Source: Bacillus sp. BHET2 (lineage in GTDB: Bacteria > Bacillota > Bacilli > Bacillales > Bacillaceae_B). From it: a stretch of DNA of 64,000 nt. A model generated the notes under the pieces. That model searched no databases. It was not told the origin of the DNA and saw nothing but the letters and a program-made list of their open reading frames with translations. Positions within the stretch are counted from its first letter, which is position 1; each line of letters begins with the position of its first letter. Location: NCBI RefSeq assembly GCF_005938125.1, contig NZ_VCQN01000002.1, forward strand, positions 557,781 to 621,780. The letters are read 5' to 3'. Both the position numbers and the translations under genes were made by a program. Of this stretch, positions 1 through 8,990 are shown in pieces.

Positions 1-1
1 C

Positions 2-1093
2 CCGGTAGAGGAAATCATCAAGCATATCCCAGGGAACGGACGTTTCTTATACAGTGCGTTTTCTGAATTTAATAATGAAGATATCATCTCTTTCTTCGAG
101 AACCTGGGAATACAGTTGAAAGAGGAAGATCACGGACGTATGTTCCCTGTTTCCAACCGGGCATTGGACGTTGTGGAAGCTCTATTAAACCGAATGCAGG
201 AATTGAAGATAGACACACGGTTGAGCACAAGTGTGGAAGATGTTCTATACGAAAATGGCCAAACGGTCGGCATCCTCTTGAAAGATGGGGGAACGATTGC
301 TGCAGATGCTGTCGTGATTGCGGTTGGAGGAAGGTCCGTCCCTCACACTGGATCAACGGGAGATGGATACCCTTGGGCCACAAAAGCCGGGCATACAATC
401 ACGGATTTATTCCCGACTGAAGTTCCCCTTACATCGGACGAGCCTTTTATTAAGAAGAAAGAGCTTCAAGGCCTTTCTTTGCGCAGTGTTGACTTAAGTG
501 TGATGAATCCGAAAGGAAAAAAAATCATCACCCATAAAATGGATATGATTTTTACACATTTGGGAATTTCCGGACCGGCCGTTCTTCGCTGCAGTCAATA
601 CGTGGTAAAGGCCATGAAGAAATGGAACTTGACTCATGTTGCCATGCAGATCGACTCCATGCCCGAGCAAAATGAAGAACAACTTTTCCAGTCCCTTCAT
701 AAGCAGGTGAAAGAAGATGGGAAGAAGGCCGCGAAGAACCTTTTCAAAGGATTAGTACCAGAGAGATACCTGTTATTTCTACTGGACCAGGCAAACATTG
801 ATCACGATGAAAAAGGAGATCATATCTCATCAGAAAAAATCCGTCATTTCACAAAGCTGTTAAAGCAATTCACCTTCAACGTGAACGGCACGTTATCGAT
901 CGATAAAGCCTTTGTGACCGGTGGCGGTGTATCTATCAAAGAAATCGAACCAAAAACCATGGCTTCGAAGAAAATGAACGGCCTCTTCTTCTGTGGAGAA
1001 GTACTCGACATCCACGGATATACAGGCGGATATAATATCACCTCAGCCCTCGTCACAGGCAGACTTGCCGGTTTTAATGCAGGGAAAGTTTAA
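2..1093 (+). CDS. ytfP: YtfP-like HI0933-family flavoprotein, 3' part
   Basis: The reading frame is open from the left edge of the window, so the N-terminal FAD-binding Rossmann motif lies outside. What remains has the features of the HI0933/YhiN flavoprotein family: the internal strand [20 protein letters not shown] and the C-terminal FAD-contact block [19 protein letters not shown] that closes these proteins. The family is a predicted NAD(P)/FAD-dependent oxidoreductase whose substrate is not established. An internal ATG at 116 is not the real start, because the family-like sequence continues upstream of it. A hairpin terminator follows directly. Confidence 0.9.
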   Translation, partial: PVEEIIKHIPGNGRFLYSAFSEFNNEDIISFFENLGIQLKEEDHGRMFPVSNRALDVVEALLNRMQELKIDTRLSTSVEDVLYENGQTVGILLKDGGTIAADAVVIAVGGRSVPHTGSTGDGYPWATKAGHTITDLFPTEVPLTSDEPFIKKKELQGLSLRSVDLSVMNPKGKKIITHKMDMIFTHLGISGPAVLRCSQYVVKAMKKWNLTHVAMQIDSMPEQNEEQLFQSLHKQVKEDGKKAAKNLFKGLVPERYLLFLLDQANIDHDEKGDHISSEKIRHFTKLLKQFTFNVNGTLSIDKAFVTGGGVSIKEIEPKTMASKKMNGLFFCGEVLDIHGYTGGYNITSALVTGRLAGFNAGKV

Positions 1094-1105
1094 GGTAATA
1101 AAAAG

Positions 1106-1146
1106 AAAGGTTGATCCTCATTCATTGAGCGATCAACCTTTTTATT
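1106..1146. terminator. bidirectional terminator between ytfP and cse60
   Basis: An 11-bp perfect stem (1106-1116 with 1131-1141) around a 14-nt loop has A-rich and T-rich flanks on both sides. It can therefore serve the two convergent genes. Confidence 0.85.
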
Positions 1147-1324
1147 TTCGATAAACGACCATAGCGGAGAAACAATAGATTTGATCCTCTATTTCTTCTG
1201 ACATAGCAGCTACATGGTATTTAATATCGACGATCTTTTTATCTTCCAATTTACTGAGAAATTGGTTCATATCCTTTTCTAAATCTTTCTCATGCTCGTA
1301 GTCGAAGACTTTTACTTGGATCAT
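1142..1324 (-). CDS. cse60: sporulation protein Cse60
   Basis: This 60-codon gene begins MIQVKVFDYEHEKDLEKDMN and matches, in length and in this N-terminal signature, the small sigma-E-dependent sporulation protein Cse60 of Bacillus. Its function is unknown. The start is the internal ATG at 1324, not the longer upstream frame, because GGGAGGGAG lies just before it and the extension runs into repeat-like sequence. It has no transmembrane segment. It lies convergent with ytfP and upstream of it sits repeat array A. The assignment rests on recalled family sequence. Confidence 0.8.
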   Translation of the reverse strand: MIQVKVFDYEHEKDLEKDMNQFLSKLEDKKIVDIKYHVAAMSEEIEDQIYCFSAMVVYRK

Positions 1325-1405
1325 AGGGCTCCCTCCCGGATTGTTTTTGCTACTAGTATCGTCAGAATAGTTAATTTTCAAACAATTCGATGCGCGTGAT
1401 TTTTT

Positions 1406-1602
1406 ATATGGGGTAGAAAGGTGTTGGGAGGGCAACATTTTCGATTTCGCCGTTAAATGTTGATTATCGCCGTTATATCACGTATTTCGCCGTTAAATTC
1501 AGAATTTCGCCGTTATAATGAAAATCTCGCCGTTAAATCAATTGTTGTCACTCCAAATTCACGCATCATCAGCCCTCACACACCCATTTCTACTCCAAAT
1601 AC
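1406..1602. repeat. intergenic array A: five 20-bp units inside an inverted repeat
   Basis: The core TCGCCGTTAAAT (with one-base variants) occurs at 1447, 1467, 1487, 1507 and 1527, an exact 20-bp period, separated by 8 variable A/T-rich bases. The array is bracketed by imperfect inverted arms of about 28 bp: 1406-1433 contains GGGTAGAAAGGTGTT, and 1574-1602 contains its near-complement. The 340-bp gap between the rhodanese gene and cse60 holds only this structure and the rhodanese terminator. The stop pattern and the 20-bp period argue against a coding repeat. Confidence 0.9.
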
Positions 1603-1611
1603 CTCCAATTG

Positions 1612-1651
1612 AAAAAAGCACATCCCTTTTTATAAAAAGGATGTGCTTTTC
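1612..1651 (-). terminator. rho-independent terminator of the rhodanese gene
   Basis: The stem AAAGCACATCC pairs with GGATGTGCTTT around a short A/T loop and is followed on the minus strand by a run of T. It begins 14 nt past the stop codon. Confidence 0.85.
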
Positions 1652-1664
1652 CATCAAACTCACA

Positions 1665-1979
1665 TTATTTCTTCTCAGCTGTTTCCCCTGACCAGTTCAT
1701 CATGCCGCCTTCCATGTTTACCACTTTATAGCCTTGTTCCTGCATATAATGAGCAACATTTCCACTGCGATTTCCTGAACGGCAGATAAAGATATACTCT
1801 TTATCCTTTTCAAATTGATCCAGTGACTCAGGGATTTCACCCATCTTGATGTGCTTCGCTCCTGGGATCATTCCCTCTTCCACTTCTTCATCCTCACGAA
1901 CATCCACTAAAAGCAAATCTTCACCATTACTCAACTTTTTCTCTAACTCATCCGTCGTAATCGTTTTAATTGTATCCAT
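1665..1979 (-). CDS. ytwF: single-domain rhodanese-like protein (YtwF-type)
   Basis: This 104-residue single rhodanese domain carries the catalytic loop CRSGNRS with the persulfide-forming cysteine, preceded by the typical LLVDVRE and GHI-like (GAKHIKMGE) strands. Such proteins transfer sulfane sulfur; the acceptor here is not known. Three consecutive ATG codons sit at the start. The third one (1979) is favoured because AAAGGAAG is 6 nt upstream of it and touches the first. The gene lies next to leuS in the same direction, as ytwF does in B. subtilis. Confidence 0.85.
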   Translation of the reverse strand: MDTIKTITTDELEKKLSNGEDLLLVDVREDEEVEEGMIPGAKHIKMGEIPESLDQFEKDKEYIFICRSGNRSGNVAHYMQEQGYKVVNMEGGMMNWSGETAEKK

Positions 1980-2039
1980 CATCATCTTCCTTTCAACATT
2001 ATTCACCATGATTATACCAAACCAAGTCCCCTAAACAAA

Positions 2040-2128
2040 AAAATCAGATTGAGGGACGGACCTCAAAGAAAGGCTGATTTAAAGCGATTTACGCTTAAAA
2101 TCATGTCCATTTCAAGGTCCGTCCCTCA
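2040..2128 (-). terminator. leuS terminator built from the GGGACGGACC repeat
   Basis: GAGGGACGGACCT (2051-2063) pairs perfectly with AGGTCCGTCCCTC (2115-2127). The 51-nt loop holds a second small hairpin (AAGCG/CGCTT). T-rich sequence follows on the minus strand. The same inverted motif recurs at three other gene ends in this window. Confidence 0.65.
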
Positions 2129-2147
2129 CATTTACTCACATTTATTA

Positions 2148-4562
2148 TTAGTTCGCTACGATGTTGACTAGTTTGCCTGGTACGGCGATGACTTTGCGGA
2201 TGGTTTTGCCTTCTATTTGGCTTTTGATTTCTTCGTTTTCCATCGCTGTTTTTTCAAGGTCTTCTTTGTTCATGTCACGAGGGACCATGACTTTGACTTT
2301 CACTTTTCCATTTACTTGAAGGACAATTTCGACTTCGTTGTCTACAAGCTTCGATTCATCGAATGTTGGCCATGGTTGGTAGGAAATCGTTCCTTCGTGA
2401 CTAAGCTTGTTCCAAAGTTCTTCTGTCATATGTGGAGCGATTGGAGCCAGAAGCTTGATGAAACCTTCCACATAGGTTTTAGGGAGTGTATTAGCTTTGT
2501 ACGCATCATTGATGAATACCATTAGCTGAGAAATCCCTGTATTGAAGCGAAGGCCTTCGTAGTCTTCTGTCACTTTCTTAACGGTCTGGTTATAGCTTTT
2601 GTCCAGATCAGAGTTCGGTGCATCCTTCACTTTAGAAGACAGCGTACCATCCTCTTCAACAAGCAGACGCCATACACGGTCAAGGAAACGACGGGCTCCG
2701 TCAAGGCCATTCGTGCTCCAGGCAATGGAAGCTTCCAATGGACCCATGAACATTTCATAAAGACGAAGGGTATCTGCTCCGTGAGATTCTACAACCTCAT
2801 CCGGATTGACAACATTCCCTTTTGATTTACTCATTTTTTCATTGTTTTCCCCAAGGATCATACCTTGGTTGAATAGCTTTTGGAACGGCTCTTTCGTTGG
2901 AACTACACCGATATCATATAGGAACTTATGCCAGAAACGGGCATATAACAAGTGAAGTACCGCATGCTCTGCTCCGCCGATGTACGTATCTACCGGTAGC
3001 CAATCTTCCATTTTCTTCGCATCGGCAAGTGCTTCTTCGTTATGTGGGTCGATATAACGAAGGTAGTACCAGCAGCTGCCGGCCCATTGTGGCATCGTGT
3101 TTGTTTCACGACGGCCTTTTTTGCCGGTTTCAGGATCTTCCACATTCACCCATTCACTGATATTTGCAAGCGGTGATTCTCCCGTACCGGACGGCTTGAT
3201 TTCAGTCGTCTTCGGAAGAACAAGAGGCAGCTCACTTACAGGAACCGGTGATGTTGTACCATCTTCCCAATGAATGACAGGAATCGGCTCTCCCCAATAA
3301 CGTTGACGGCTGAATAGCCAATCACGAAGGCGATACGTCACTTTCTTCGTTCCGATGTTTTTCTCTTCCAACCAGGAAATCGCTTTGGTGATTGCCTCTT
3401 CTTTCCCAAGTCCGTCAAGGAAACCAGAGTTTACATGATCTCCATCGCCTGTGTACGCCTCTTTCTCAACGTCCCCTCCAGAAACGACTTCTATGATTGG
3501 AAGCTCGAACTCCTTCGCAAACTCATAGTCTCTTTCGTCATGGGCAGGAACTGCCATGATTGCACCAGAACCATAGCTCATTAGAACGTAATCGGCAATC
3601 CAGATCGGCATTTTCTCTCCATTTGCTGGATTAACTGCATAAGCACCAGTAAATACACCGGTTTTTTCTTTTGCCAGATCTGTGCGCTCAAGATCACTTT
3701 TCGATTTGATTTTGTCGATATATTCTTTTACTTTCGAGCGATTTTCATCCGTTGTGATTTTTTCTACAAACGGGTGCTCTGGAGCAAGAACCGCATACGT
3801 TGCACCAAAGATCGTATCAGGGCGAGTCGTGAAGACGTCGAACGATTCGTCATGACCTTCAATTGTAAAATTGATTTCGGCTCCTTCAGAGCGTCCGATC
3901 CAGTTGCGCTGCATATCCTTTATGCTTTCAGGCCAGTCGACATCTTCAAGGTCTTCAATCAGACGGTCAGCATAAGCGGTGATTTTCAGCATCCACTGCT
4001 TCATCGGACGGCGTTCTACTGGGTGTCCTCCCCGTTCACTCTTTCCATCGATGACTTCTTCATTGGCAAGGACCGTTCCAAGGGCCGGGCACCAGTTCAC
4101 TGCCACCTCATCCACGTAAGCCAAACCTTTATTATAAAGTTGAATGAAGATCCATTGTGTCCATTTATAGTAGCCTGGATCTGTTGTATTCACTTCGCGA
4201 TCCCAATCATAGGAGAAACCTAATGATTTAATTTGACGGCGGAACGTATTAATATTTTTCTCTGTGAATTCTGCCGGGTCATTCCCTGTATCAAGGGCAT
4301 ATTGCTCTGCCGGTAAACCGAATGCATCCCACCCCATCGGGTGAAGGACATTGTACCCTTGCATACGCTTCATACGTGAAAGGATATCTGTTGCAGTGAA
4401 CCCTTCCGGATGCCCTACGTGAAGGCCTGCGCCTGATGGATAGGGGAACATATCCAGGGCATAGAAATTGGATTTCCCTTCATCTTCCGTCGCTTTGAAC
4501 GTTTTGTTTTCTTCCCAATACTGCTGCCATTTTGTCTCAACACTCTTATGATTAAAACTCAT
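2148..4562 (-). CDS. leuS: leucyl-tRNA synthetase
   Basis: The 804-residue class I aminoacyl-tRNA synthetase has the length usual for Bacillus LeuS. The HIGH signature appears as HVGH (residues 48-51) within [14 protein letters not shown], and KMSKS appears near residue 576 (EKMSKSKGN). The inserted editing domain contains the TTRPDT motif and the C-terminal anticodon-binding region is complete. It charges tRNA-Leu in the cytoplasm. AAAGGAGG precedes the ATG. A Leu T-box leader lies immediately upstream, so expression should respond to uncharged tRNA-Leu. Confidence 0.98.
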   Translation of the reverse strand: MSFNHKSVETKWQQYWEENKTFKATEDEGKSNFYALDMFPYPSGAGLHVGHPEGFTATDILSRMKRMQGYNVLHPMGWDAFGLPAEQYALDTGNDPAEFTEKNINTFRRQIKSLGFSYDWDREVNTTDPGYYKWTQWIFIQLYNKGLAYVDEVAVNWCPALGTVLANEEVIDGKSERGGHPVERRPMKQWMLKITAYADRLIEDLEDVDWPESIKDMQRNWIGRSEGAEINFTIEGHDESFDVFTTRPDTIFGATYAVLAPEHPFVEKITTDENRSKVKEYIDKIKSKSDLERTDLAKEKTGVFTGAYAVNPANGEKMPIWIADYVLMSYGSGAIMAVPAHDERDYEFAKEFELPIIEVVSGGDVEKEAYTGDGDHVNSGFLDGLGKEEAITKAISWLEEKNIGTKKVTYRLRDWLFSRQRYWGEPIPVIHWEDGTTSPVPVSELPLVLPKTTEIKPSGTGESPLANISEWVNVEDPETGKKGRRETNTMPQWAGSCWYYLRYIDPHNEEALADAKKMEDWLPVDTYIGGAEHAVLHLLYARFWHKFLYDIGVVPTKEPFQKLFNQGMILGENNEKMSKSKGNVVNPDEVVESHGADTLRLYEMFMGPLEASIAWSTNGLDGARRFLDRVWRLLVEEDGTLSSKVKDAPNSDLDKSYNQTVKKVTEDYEGLRFNTGISQLMVFINDAYKANTLPKTYVEGFIKLLAPIAPHMTEELWNKLSHEGTISYQPWPTFDESKLVDNEVEIVLQVNGKVKVKVMVPRDMNKEDLEKTAMENEEIKSQIEGKTIRKVIAVPGKLVNIVAN

Positions 4563-4625
4563 ATTGAGATCCTCCTTTAATTGTCATTCGAAAGGTCATT
4601 AATTGCCTTTCTTTTTTGAAAAAAA

Positions 4626-4863
4626 ATAAAAAAACCCTCATCCCAAATAAATATTTGGGACGAGAGTTTGTCAATACATTCTCCCGCGGTACCACCCACA
4701 TTAGTGTACGCGCACTCAGCTTCATTCATCCTTAACGCGGAAAACGGCAAGTCTTACTTATGGTTCACACTTGCAACTCAGCAGGCGAGTTCATGATGCT
4801 TCTGGTTGACTTCCACCACCCGTCAACTCTCTACAACAGAAAACCATCATTACTAATCCTGAT
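4626..4863 (-). promoter_or_regulatory. T-box leader of leuS
   Basis: On the minus strand the conserved T-box sequence GGGTGGTACCGCG is present (4684-4696 region). It is followed by a strong stem (CTCGTCCCAAATA with its complement) and a T run that forms the terminator at 4628-4665. Upstream is a stem I region with a GAACTC bulge, in which CTC is the likely Leu specifier codon. Uncharged tRNA-Leu would bind the specifier and the T-box and favour antitermination. Confidence 0.93.
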
Positions 4864-4885
4864 CAACGTTTCAATATAAGTAAAC

Positions 4886-4913
4886 ATTATATGTATTCAC
4901 TATTTTAGTGAAA
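4886..4913 (-). promoter_or_regulatory. probable leuS promoter
   Basis: A perfect TATAAT lies at 4886-4891 on the minus strand, with a weak -35 candidate (TTTCAC, 4908-4913) 16 nt upstream. It sits about 20-30 bp before the start of the T-box structure. The -10 is convincing and the -35 is not. Confidence 0.4.
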
Positions 4914-5018
4914 TTCATACAGAAGCGCAAGCCTATTGTTGATTTATGGTGAATTTTTATGATTTTGTTGGTGTAACTGTGAAATCGATGCTTGGTTATA
5001 TAACGTACAAGTCAAAAA

Positions 5019-5049
5019 AATGAAACAACCTTAAAAGGCTGTTTCATTC
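5019..5049 (-). terminator. terminator of the hydroxybutyrate operon
   Basis: AATGAAACAGCC pairs with GGTTGTTTCATT around a short loop and is followed on the minus strand by seven T residues. It starts 7 nt after the dehydrogenase stop codon. Confidence 0.85.
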
Positions 5050-5055
5050 CTTCAT

Positions 5056-5832
5056 CTATTGTACCGTATATCCACCATCCAGCACGACCGCCTGCCCCGT
5101 AATGCCCTTGGCTGCTTCACTGCAAAGGAACATGGTGTAGTCTGCAATTTCTTTTACATCCAATAACCTTTTTTGAGGAACGAGTGGATAAATAACTTCT
5201 TCTATTACCTTATCAAGTGGGATGTTTCGCGTTTTTGCAAGATCCCCTAGTTGATTCCGGACTAACGGGGTATCGACATACCCCGGGCATACCGCATTCA
5301 CTGTTATCCCGTGCTCAGCCGTTTCCAATGCCGCTACTTTCGTAAGTCCTATGACCCCGTGTTTGGCTGAATTGTAGGCAGCTTTACCAGAGAACCCGAC
5401 TAAACCGTTAATCGAAGCCATATTAATGATCCGGCCGTTTCCTTGTTTCTTCATATGAGGCAAGGCATGCTTTATTGCCACAAAAGGTGCGGTCAGCATC
5501 ACTTTTAATAGAAGCTCAAACTTTTCAGTAGGAAATCCTTCAATATGGGAGACGTACTGCAATCCAGCATTATTGATTAAGACATCCAGTTTCCCATAAT
5601 AATCTACTGCCTTTTTGATCGCTTCCTTCAACTCGATTTCAGATGTCACGTCACATTTTATTCCAAGAGCTTCGAATCCTTCTTCATTAAGGCTCTCTGA
5701 AGCTTTGTGAACCGCATCTTCCTGTAAGTCTGTCAAGACGACTTTCGCTCCGGCTGCAGCAAATTCTTTGCCAATTTCATAGCCGATACCTTGCGCTGCC
5801 CCTGTTATGAATACTACTTTATCTTTAACCAT
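5056..5832 (-). CDS. 3-hydroxybutyrate dehydrogenase (SDR)
   Basis: This 258-residue classical short-chain dehydrogenase has the cofactor motif TGAAQGIG (10-17), NNAG (87-90), and the catalytic residues Ser140, Tyr153 and Lys157 (YNSAK). The motifs LQYVSHIEGFP and the C-terminal GQAVVLDGGYTVQ are typical of D-beta-hydroxybutyrate dehydrogenase, which interconverts 3-hydroxybutyrate and acetoacetate with NAD. It follows the permease gene by 13 bp and so shares its transcript. The sigma-54 activator is next to the permease. Pairing of this enzyme with a GntP permease also occurs in the B. subtilis yxjC-yxjF region. Substrate assignment is by family and context. Confidence 0.85.
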   Translation of the reverse strand: MVKDKVVFITGAAQGIGYEIGKEFAAAGAKVVLTDLQEDAVHKASESLNEEGFEALGIKCDVTSEIELKEAIKKAVDYYGKLDVLINNAGLQYVSHIEGFPTEKFELLLKVMLTAPFVAIKHALPHMKKQGNGRIINMASINGLVGFSGKAAYNSAKHGVIGLTKVAALETAEHGITVNAVCPGYVDTPLVRNQLGDLAKTRNIPLDKVIEEVIYPLVPQKRLLDVKEIADYTMFLCSEAAKGITGQAVVLDGGYTVQ

Positions 5833-5845
5833 GATAACTCCTTTC

Positions 5846-7168
5846 TTAAATCCCTACTCCAAAGGAGAATAATAGAATTGCCAATGCCAATCCTATAAGC
5901 GGTACAATTACCGTCAACGCTCCAACAGCACCATACGCTTCCCCATGAGTTTCATTACAGATCGAGCGAATCGTTGTGACCACATAACCATTATGCGGCA
6001 AGGAATCCAATGCTCCTGAAGAAATCGCTACAACCCGGTGAAGGGCTTCAGGGTTCACACCCATGTCCACATAGTGCGGTGCAAGGATTGGAAGTGCAAT
6101 CGCCTGGCCACCTGATGCTGAACCAGTCATACCTGCAATCACACTGACGGCTATCGCTCCTCCTATTAAAGGGGATCCAGGTATATTCGTCATGACTTCA
6201 ACTGCCTGACTGAAAGCAGGAACAGCTTTAGCCACACCTCCGAATCCAACAACAGCCGCCGTATTCCCGATAGCGATCAATGCACCGACCGTACCTTCGG
6301 AAACAGCACCCCAGAATCCTTTGAAGTATTGTCGATTCAACACATACGCAGAAATCACTCCACCAAGTAGAGCAATAATAAGTGCCGATTGTTTGAAGGA
6401 ATCATGGAATGAAAACGCCAGAATTAACACAACTAATAATGGAATCAAGCCCATGAACGGGTTAGGTAAAGGTCTTCCTTCATCAATGACCGGGTCTTCT
6501 TCACGGGCATTGAATTTTTCTCCTTTTTTCACTGCTTTTGTAATCATACGTTTTAACCACCAGTAGCCAAAACTAGCCATAAATACGGCGACAATTAAGC
6601 TGACTTCCCAGCCGGCATAAGGTGTTGTTTCTAAAAATTCAATTGGGATCCAGTTCTGGATTTCCGGTGAACCTGCTGATGTCATCGTGAACGTCACCGA
6701 ACCGAATGCTAGTGCAGCTGGAATGAAACGTCGAGGGAGATCGGCCTGTTTAAACAAGCTCACAGCCATCGGATACACCGAGAAAGCTACGACGAAGAGA
6801 CTGACTCCGCCATAAGTTAGAACCGCACAGGCAAGCACAATGGCGAACACGGCGTATTTCATCCCTAATTTCTCTACGACAAAACGGGAAACACTATCGG
6901 CCGCCCCACTGTCTTCCATCACTTTCCCGAAAACGGCTCCCAGTAAGAACATGAGATACCAGGCAGCGATAAAGCTTGTAAATCCTGACATATAGTTCGT
7001 GACGAGATCGGCTTCCCCCTCACCCGCTAATTGCGGGAAGAGTGGCATACCACTTAACACAGCTACGAATAATGCCGATATGGGACCGACAATCAGGATG
7101 TTCATACCCCTCATCGTTAAAAAGATTAATAAAATAAGTCCTCCAATAAGTCCAACCATACTTAACAT
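5846..7168 (-). CDS. GntP-family permease, probably for 3-hydroxybutyrate or a related acid
   Basis: This 440-residue, strongly hydrophobic protein has about a dozen membrane segments and resembles the GntP gluconate/H+ symporter family. Conserved glycine-rich stretches include GMTGSASGGQAIALPILAPH and SSGALDSLPHNGYVVTT. GntP relatives import small hydroxy acids. Co-transcription with a hydroxybutyrate dehydrogenase makes a ketone-body or short hydroxy-acid substrate more likely than gluconate; that is inference. GGGGGAA precedes the ATG by 5 nt. A sigma-54 promoter lies 105-122 bp upstream. Confidence 0.85.
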   Translation of the reverse strand: MLSMVGLIGGLILLIFLTMRGMNILIVGPISALFVAVLSGMPLFPQLAGEGEADLVTNYMSGFTSFIAAWYLMFLLGAVFGKVMEDSGAADSVSRFVVEKLGMKYAVFAIVLACAVLTYGGVSLFVVAFSVYPMAVSLFKQADLPRRFIPAALAFGSVTFTMTSAGSPEIQNWIPIEFLETTPYAGWEVSLIVAVFMASFGYWWLKRMITKAVKKGEKFNAREEDPVIDEGRPLPNPFMGLIPLLVVLILAFSFHDSFKQSALIIALLGGVISAYVLNRQYFKGFWGAVSEGTVGALIAIGNTAAVVGFGGVAKAVPAFSQAVEVMTNIPGSPLIGGAIAVSVIAGMTGSASGGQAIALPILAPHYVDMGVNPEALHRVVAISSGALDSLPHNGYVVTTIRSICNETHGEAYGAVGALTVIVPLIGLALAILLFSFGVGI

Positions 7169-7272
7169 AATAGTTCCCCCTTCGTTCTATAAAGATAACC
7201 TCTTATATGAAATCGTTTACATTTTTCTTCAGAACACTCTCTCCTTTCAAAAAATACTTTCAATCATCATAC

Positions 7273-7290
7273 ATGCAATAATTGTGCCAA
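7273..7290 (-). promoter_or_regulatory. sigma-54 (-24/-12) promoter of the permease-dehydrogenase operon
   Basis: The minus strand reads TTGGCACAATTATTGCAT. TGGCAC and TTGCA are separated by 5 nt, which places GG and GC at the -24 and -12 positions as the sigma-54 consensus requires. It lies upstream of the permease gene and beside a gene for a sigma-54-dependent activator. Confidence 0.88.
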
Positions 7291-7340
7291 CTTTCAGATT
7301 ACTAAAGATCCTTACTCATGAAGGTTTAAAATAGAATAAA

Positions 7341-7357
7341 TTCCGAATTTCCGGACT
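7341..7357. promoter_or_regulatory. possible enhancer (activator-binding) dyad
   Basis: TCCG and CGGA (7342-7345, 7352-7355) form a dyad with a 6-bp centre. A similar ATTTCCGGACT sequence recurs inverted at 7407-7417. The position, about 60-130 bp upstream of the sigma-54 promoter, suits a binding site for the adjacent activator. The second copy overlaps the activator's terminator, so part of the similarity may be structural. Confidence 0.35.
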
Positions 7358-7402
7358 AGACCTCTATTCCTGACACAAAACCGTCATACTTACTGTAAAA
7401 CA

Positions 7403-7428
7403 AAAGAGTCCGGAAATATGGACTCTTT
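7403..7428 (-). terminator. terminator of the sigma-54 activator gene
   Basis: AAAAGAGTCC and GGACTCTTTT form a perfect 10-bp stem with an 8-nt loop, about 27 nt past the activator stop codon. T-rich sequence follows on the minus strand. Confidence 0.8.
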
Positions 7429-7454
7429 TCCAAATTCCCGGACTCTAAACTTCA

Positions 7455-8816
7455 TCAAAGAAGCTCATACTTATTTAATTTTTCATACATGCTCGACTTA
7501 CTTATTCCTAAAGACTCAGCAACCTTCCGCTTATCGTGTTGATAAGATTGAAGACTTTGGGTCAAAACGGATTTCTCCGTTTCTTCAAGGATTTCTTTCA
7601 ATGTTTTAGAACCTACATCATATAAATTGCCGACCTTCATATACGACGGGAGGGATTGAAGGGAAATCTTGCTTCCATTCGAAAGGTAGGTGGATGCGTT
7701 GATGACATTTTCCAACTCCCGGAGATTTCCGGGCCAGCTGTAAGAAAAGAATATTTGCATCACATCGTTTTCAAATCCTTGAATTCGTTTACCCGATGAT
7801 TTTGTAGATTTCTCCAGGAAAAATGCAGCCAGCGTTTCAATATCTTCCTTCCGTTCACGTAGAGGAGGGATTTGAAAAGGAACGACGTTGATTCGGTAGT
7901 ATAAATCACTACGAAATCGCTTTTCTTCCATCATTTTTTCCAATGGGCGATTCGTAGCGGCAACAATTCGGACATCCACATGTTGTACCCTTGTTGAACC
8001 GACTGCCTCTACTTCCCCTTCTTGTAGAACTCTGAGAAGCTTCGCCTGCATATTAAGGGGCATGTCGCCGATTTCATCGAGAAACAGAGTCCCTTTATGG
8101 GCAAGCTGAAACTTACCTTTTTTTCCACCCTTTTTGGCCCCGGTAAAAGCTCCTTCCTCATATCCGAATAGCTCGGATTCCAATAATTGCTCCGGAATCG
8201 CAGCACAATTCACTTTAATGAACGGTTGTCCGCTTCTTTCACTCAACTGATGAATACTGTGGGCAAACAGCTCCTTGCCGGTACCGCTCTCCCCTCTGAT
8301 CAGGATCGAGATGTCGCTTGGGGCAATCATTTGGGCTTTATCCTTTAATTCATTCATCCCCTGTGATTCACCGATGATATCATTCAGTGAATATTTCACG
8401 CCGGTGTTGATATCCTGTATGTAACTTTGGATTTTCGACATCATGTTTTTCACATGGGAGCTCATTTGCATCCATTCACTTGTGTCCCGGAAAATAACTG
8501 AGCCAAACGCACCGATGACCAACCCATCTACCACAATCGGTATACGATTCGCAATCATATAATTTCCTTTTATGTATTGCAGGTCCGCCACCTCTTCTTT
8601 TCCATCGCAGGCTACTAGGTGCATTCTCGTATTTTCAATTACGTTTGTTACATGAGAGCCAATCGCCCTATCCCTCTCCACCTCAAGAAATCGGCAGTAA
8701 TTATCATTTATATAGATAATGGTGCCTTCGTTATCAACGACGACCAACCATTCGAAAGCGTTCTCAAGAATGATTTCAATCATTTCTACAGACACTTGTT
8801 TTAATAAGCTGCTCAT
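7455..8816 (-). CDS. PAS-domain sigma-54-dependent transcriptional activator
   Basis: The 453-residue protein has an N-terminal PAS sensory domain (about 15-115), a central AAA+ domain and a C-terminal Fis-type helix-turn-helix (about 410-453). The AAA+ domain has Walker A GESGTGKE (175-182), the sigma-54-contact loop GAFTGA (222-227) and the R-finger region. It should hydrolyse ATP to open the -24/-12 promoter of the neighbouring permease-dehydrogenase operon. The PAS domain, rather than a receiver domain, suggests direct sensing of a small ligand. The second ATG (8816) is favoured because GGAGG is 9 nt before it and only 3 nt before the ATG two codons earlier. Confidence 0.92.
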   Translation of the reverse strand: MSSLLKQVSVEMIEIILENAFEWLVVVDNEGTIIYINDNYCRFLEVERDRAIGSHVTNVIENTRMHLVACDGKEEVADLQYIKGNYMIANRIPIVVDGLVIGAFGSVIFRDTSEWMQMSSHVKNMMSKIQSYIQDINTGVKYSLNDIIGESQGMNELKDKAQMIAPSDISILIRGESGTGKELFAHSIHQLSERSGQPFIKVNCAAIPEQLLESELFGYEEGAFTGAKKGGKKGKFQLAHKGTLFLDEIGDMPLNMQAKLLRVLQEGEVEAVGSTRVQHVDVRIVAATNRPLEKMMEEKRFRSDLYYRINVVPFQIPPLRERKEDIETLAAFFLEKSTKSSGKRIQGFENDVMQIFFSYSWPGNLRELENVINASTYLSNGSKISLQSLPSYMKVGNLYDVGSKTLKEILEETEKSVLTQSLQSYQHDKRKVAESLGISKSSMYEKLNKYELL

Positions 8817-8990
8817 TTCCATTCGCCTCCTCTGTTTAACAAGGGCACATATACTTCTATAGTAGCACATTCACTTTCTTCCTTTTCGAAGAGGAATTGT
8901 ATTGCCAATAATTTCAATTACCAGTGCAGATTCGGTTTAATGTCTAAAGTAATAGGGAAACTCCTTAACAATGAATGGAGGAATGAAAGG

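Noticed and set aside
84..398. 104-codon frame on the minus strand
   Set aside because: It is antisense to ytfP, has no ribosome-binding site, and its composition is that of a shadow frame.
1447..1538. CRISPR array (and likewise at 18917, 39495 and 46269)
   Set aside because: Units are only 20-21 bp with 7-14-base cores and 8-12-base variable parts, always five copies, and no cas gene is present. CRISPR repeats and spacers are each 23-45 bases.
3774..4223. 149-codon plus-strand frame
   Set aside because: It is antisense to the LeuS editing and catalytic region and has no start signals.
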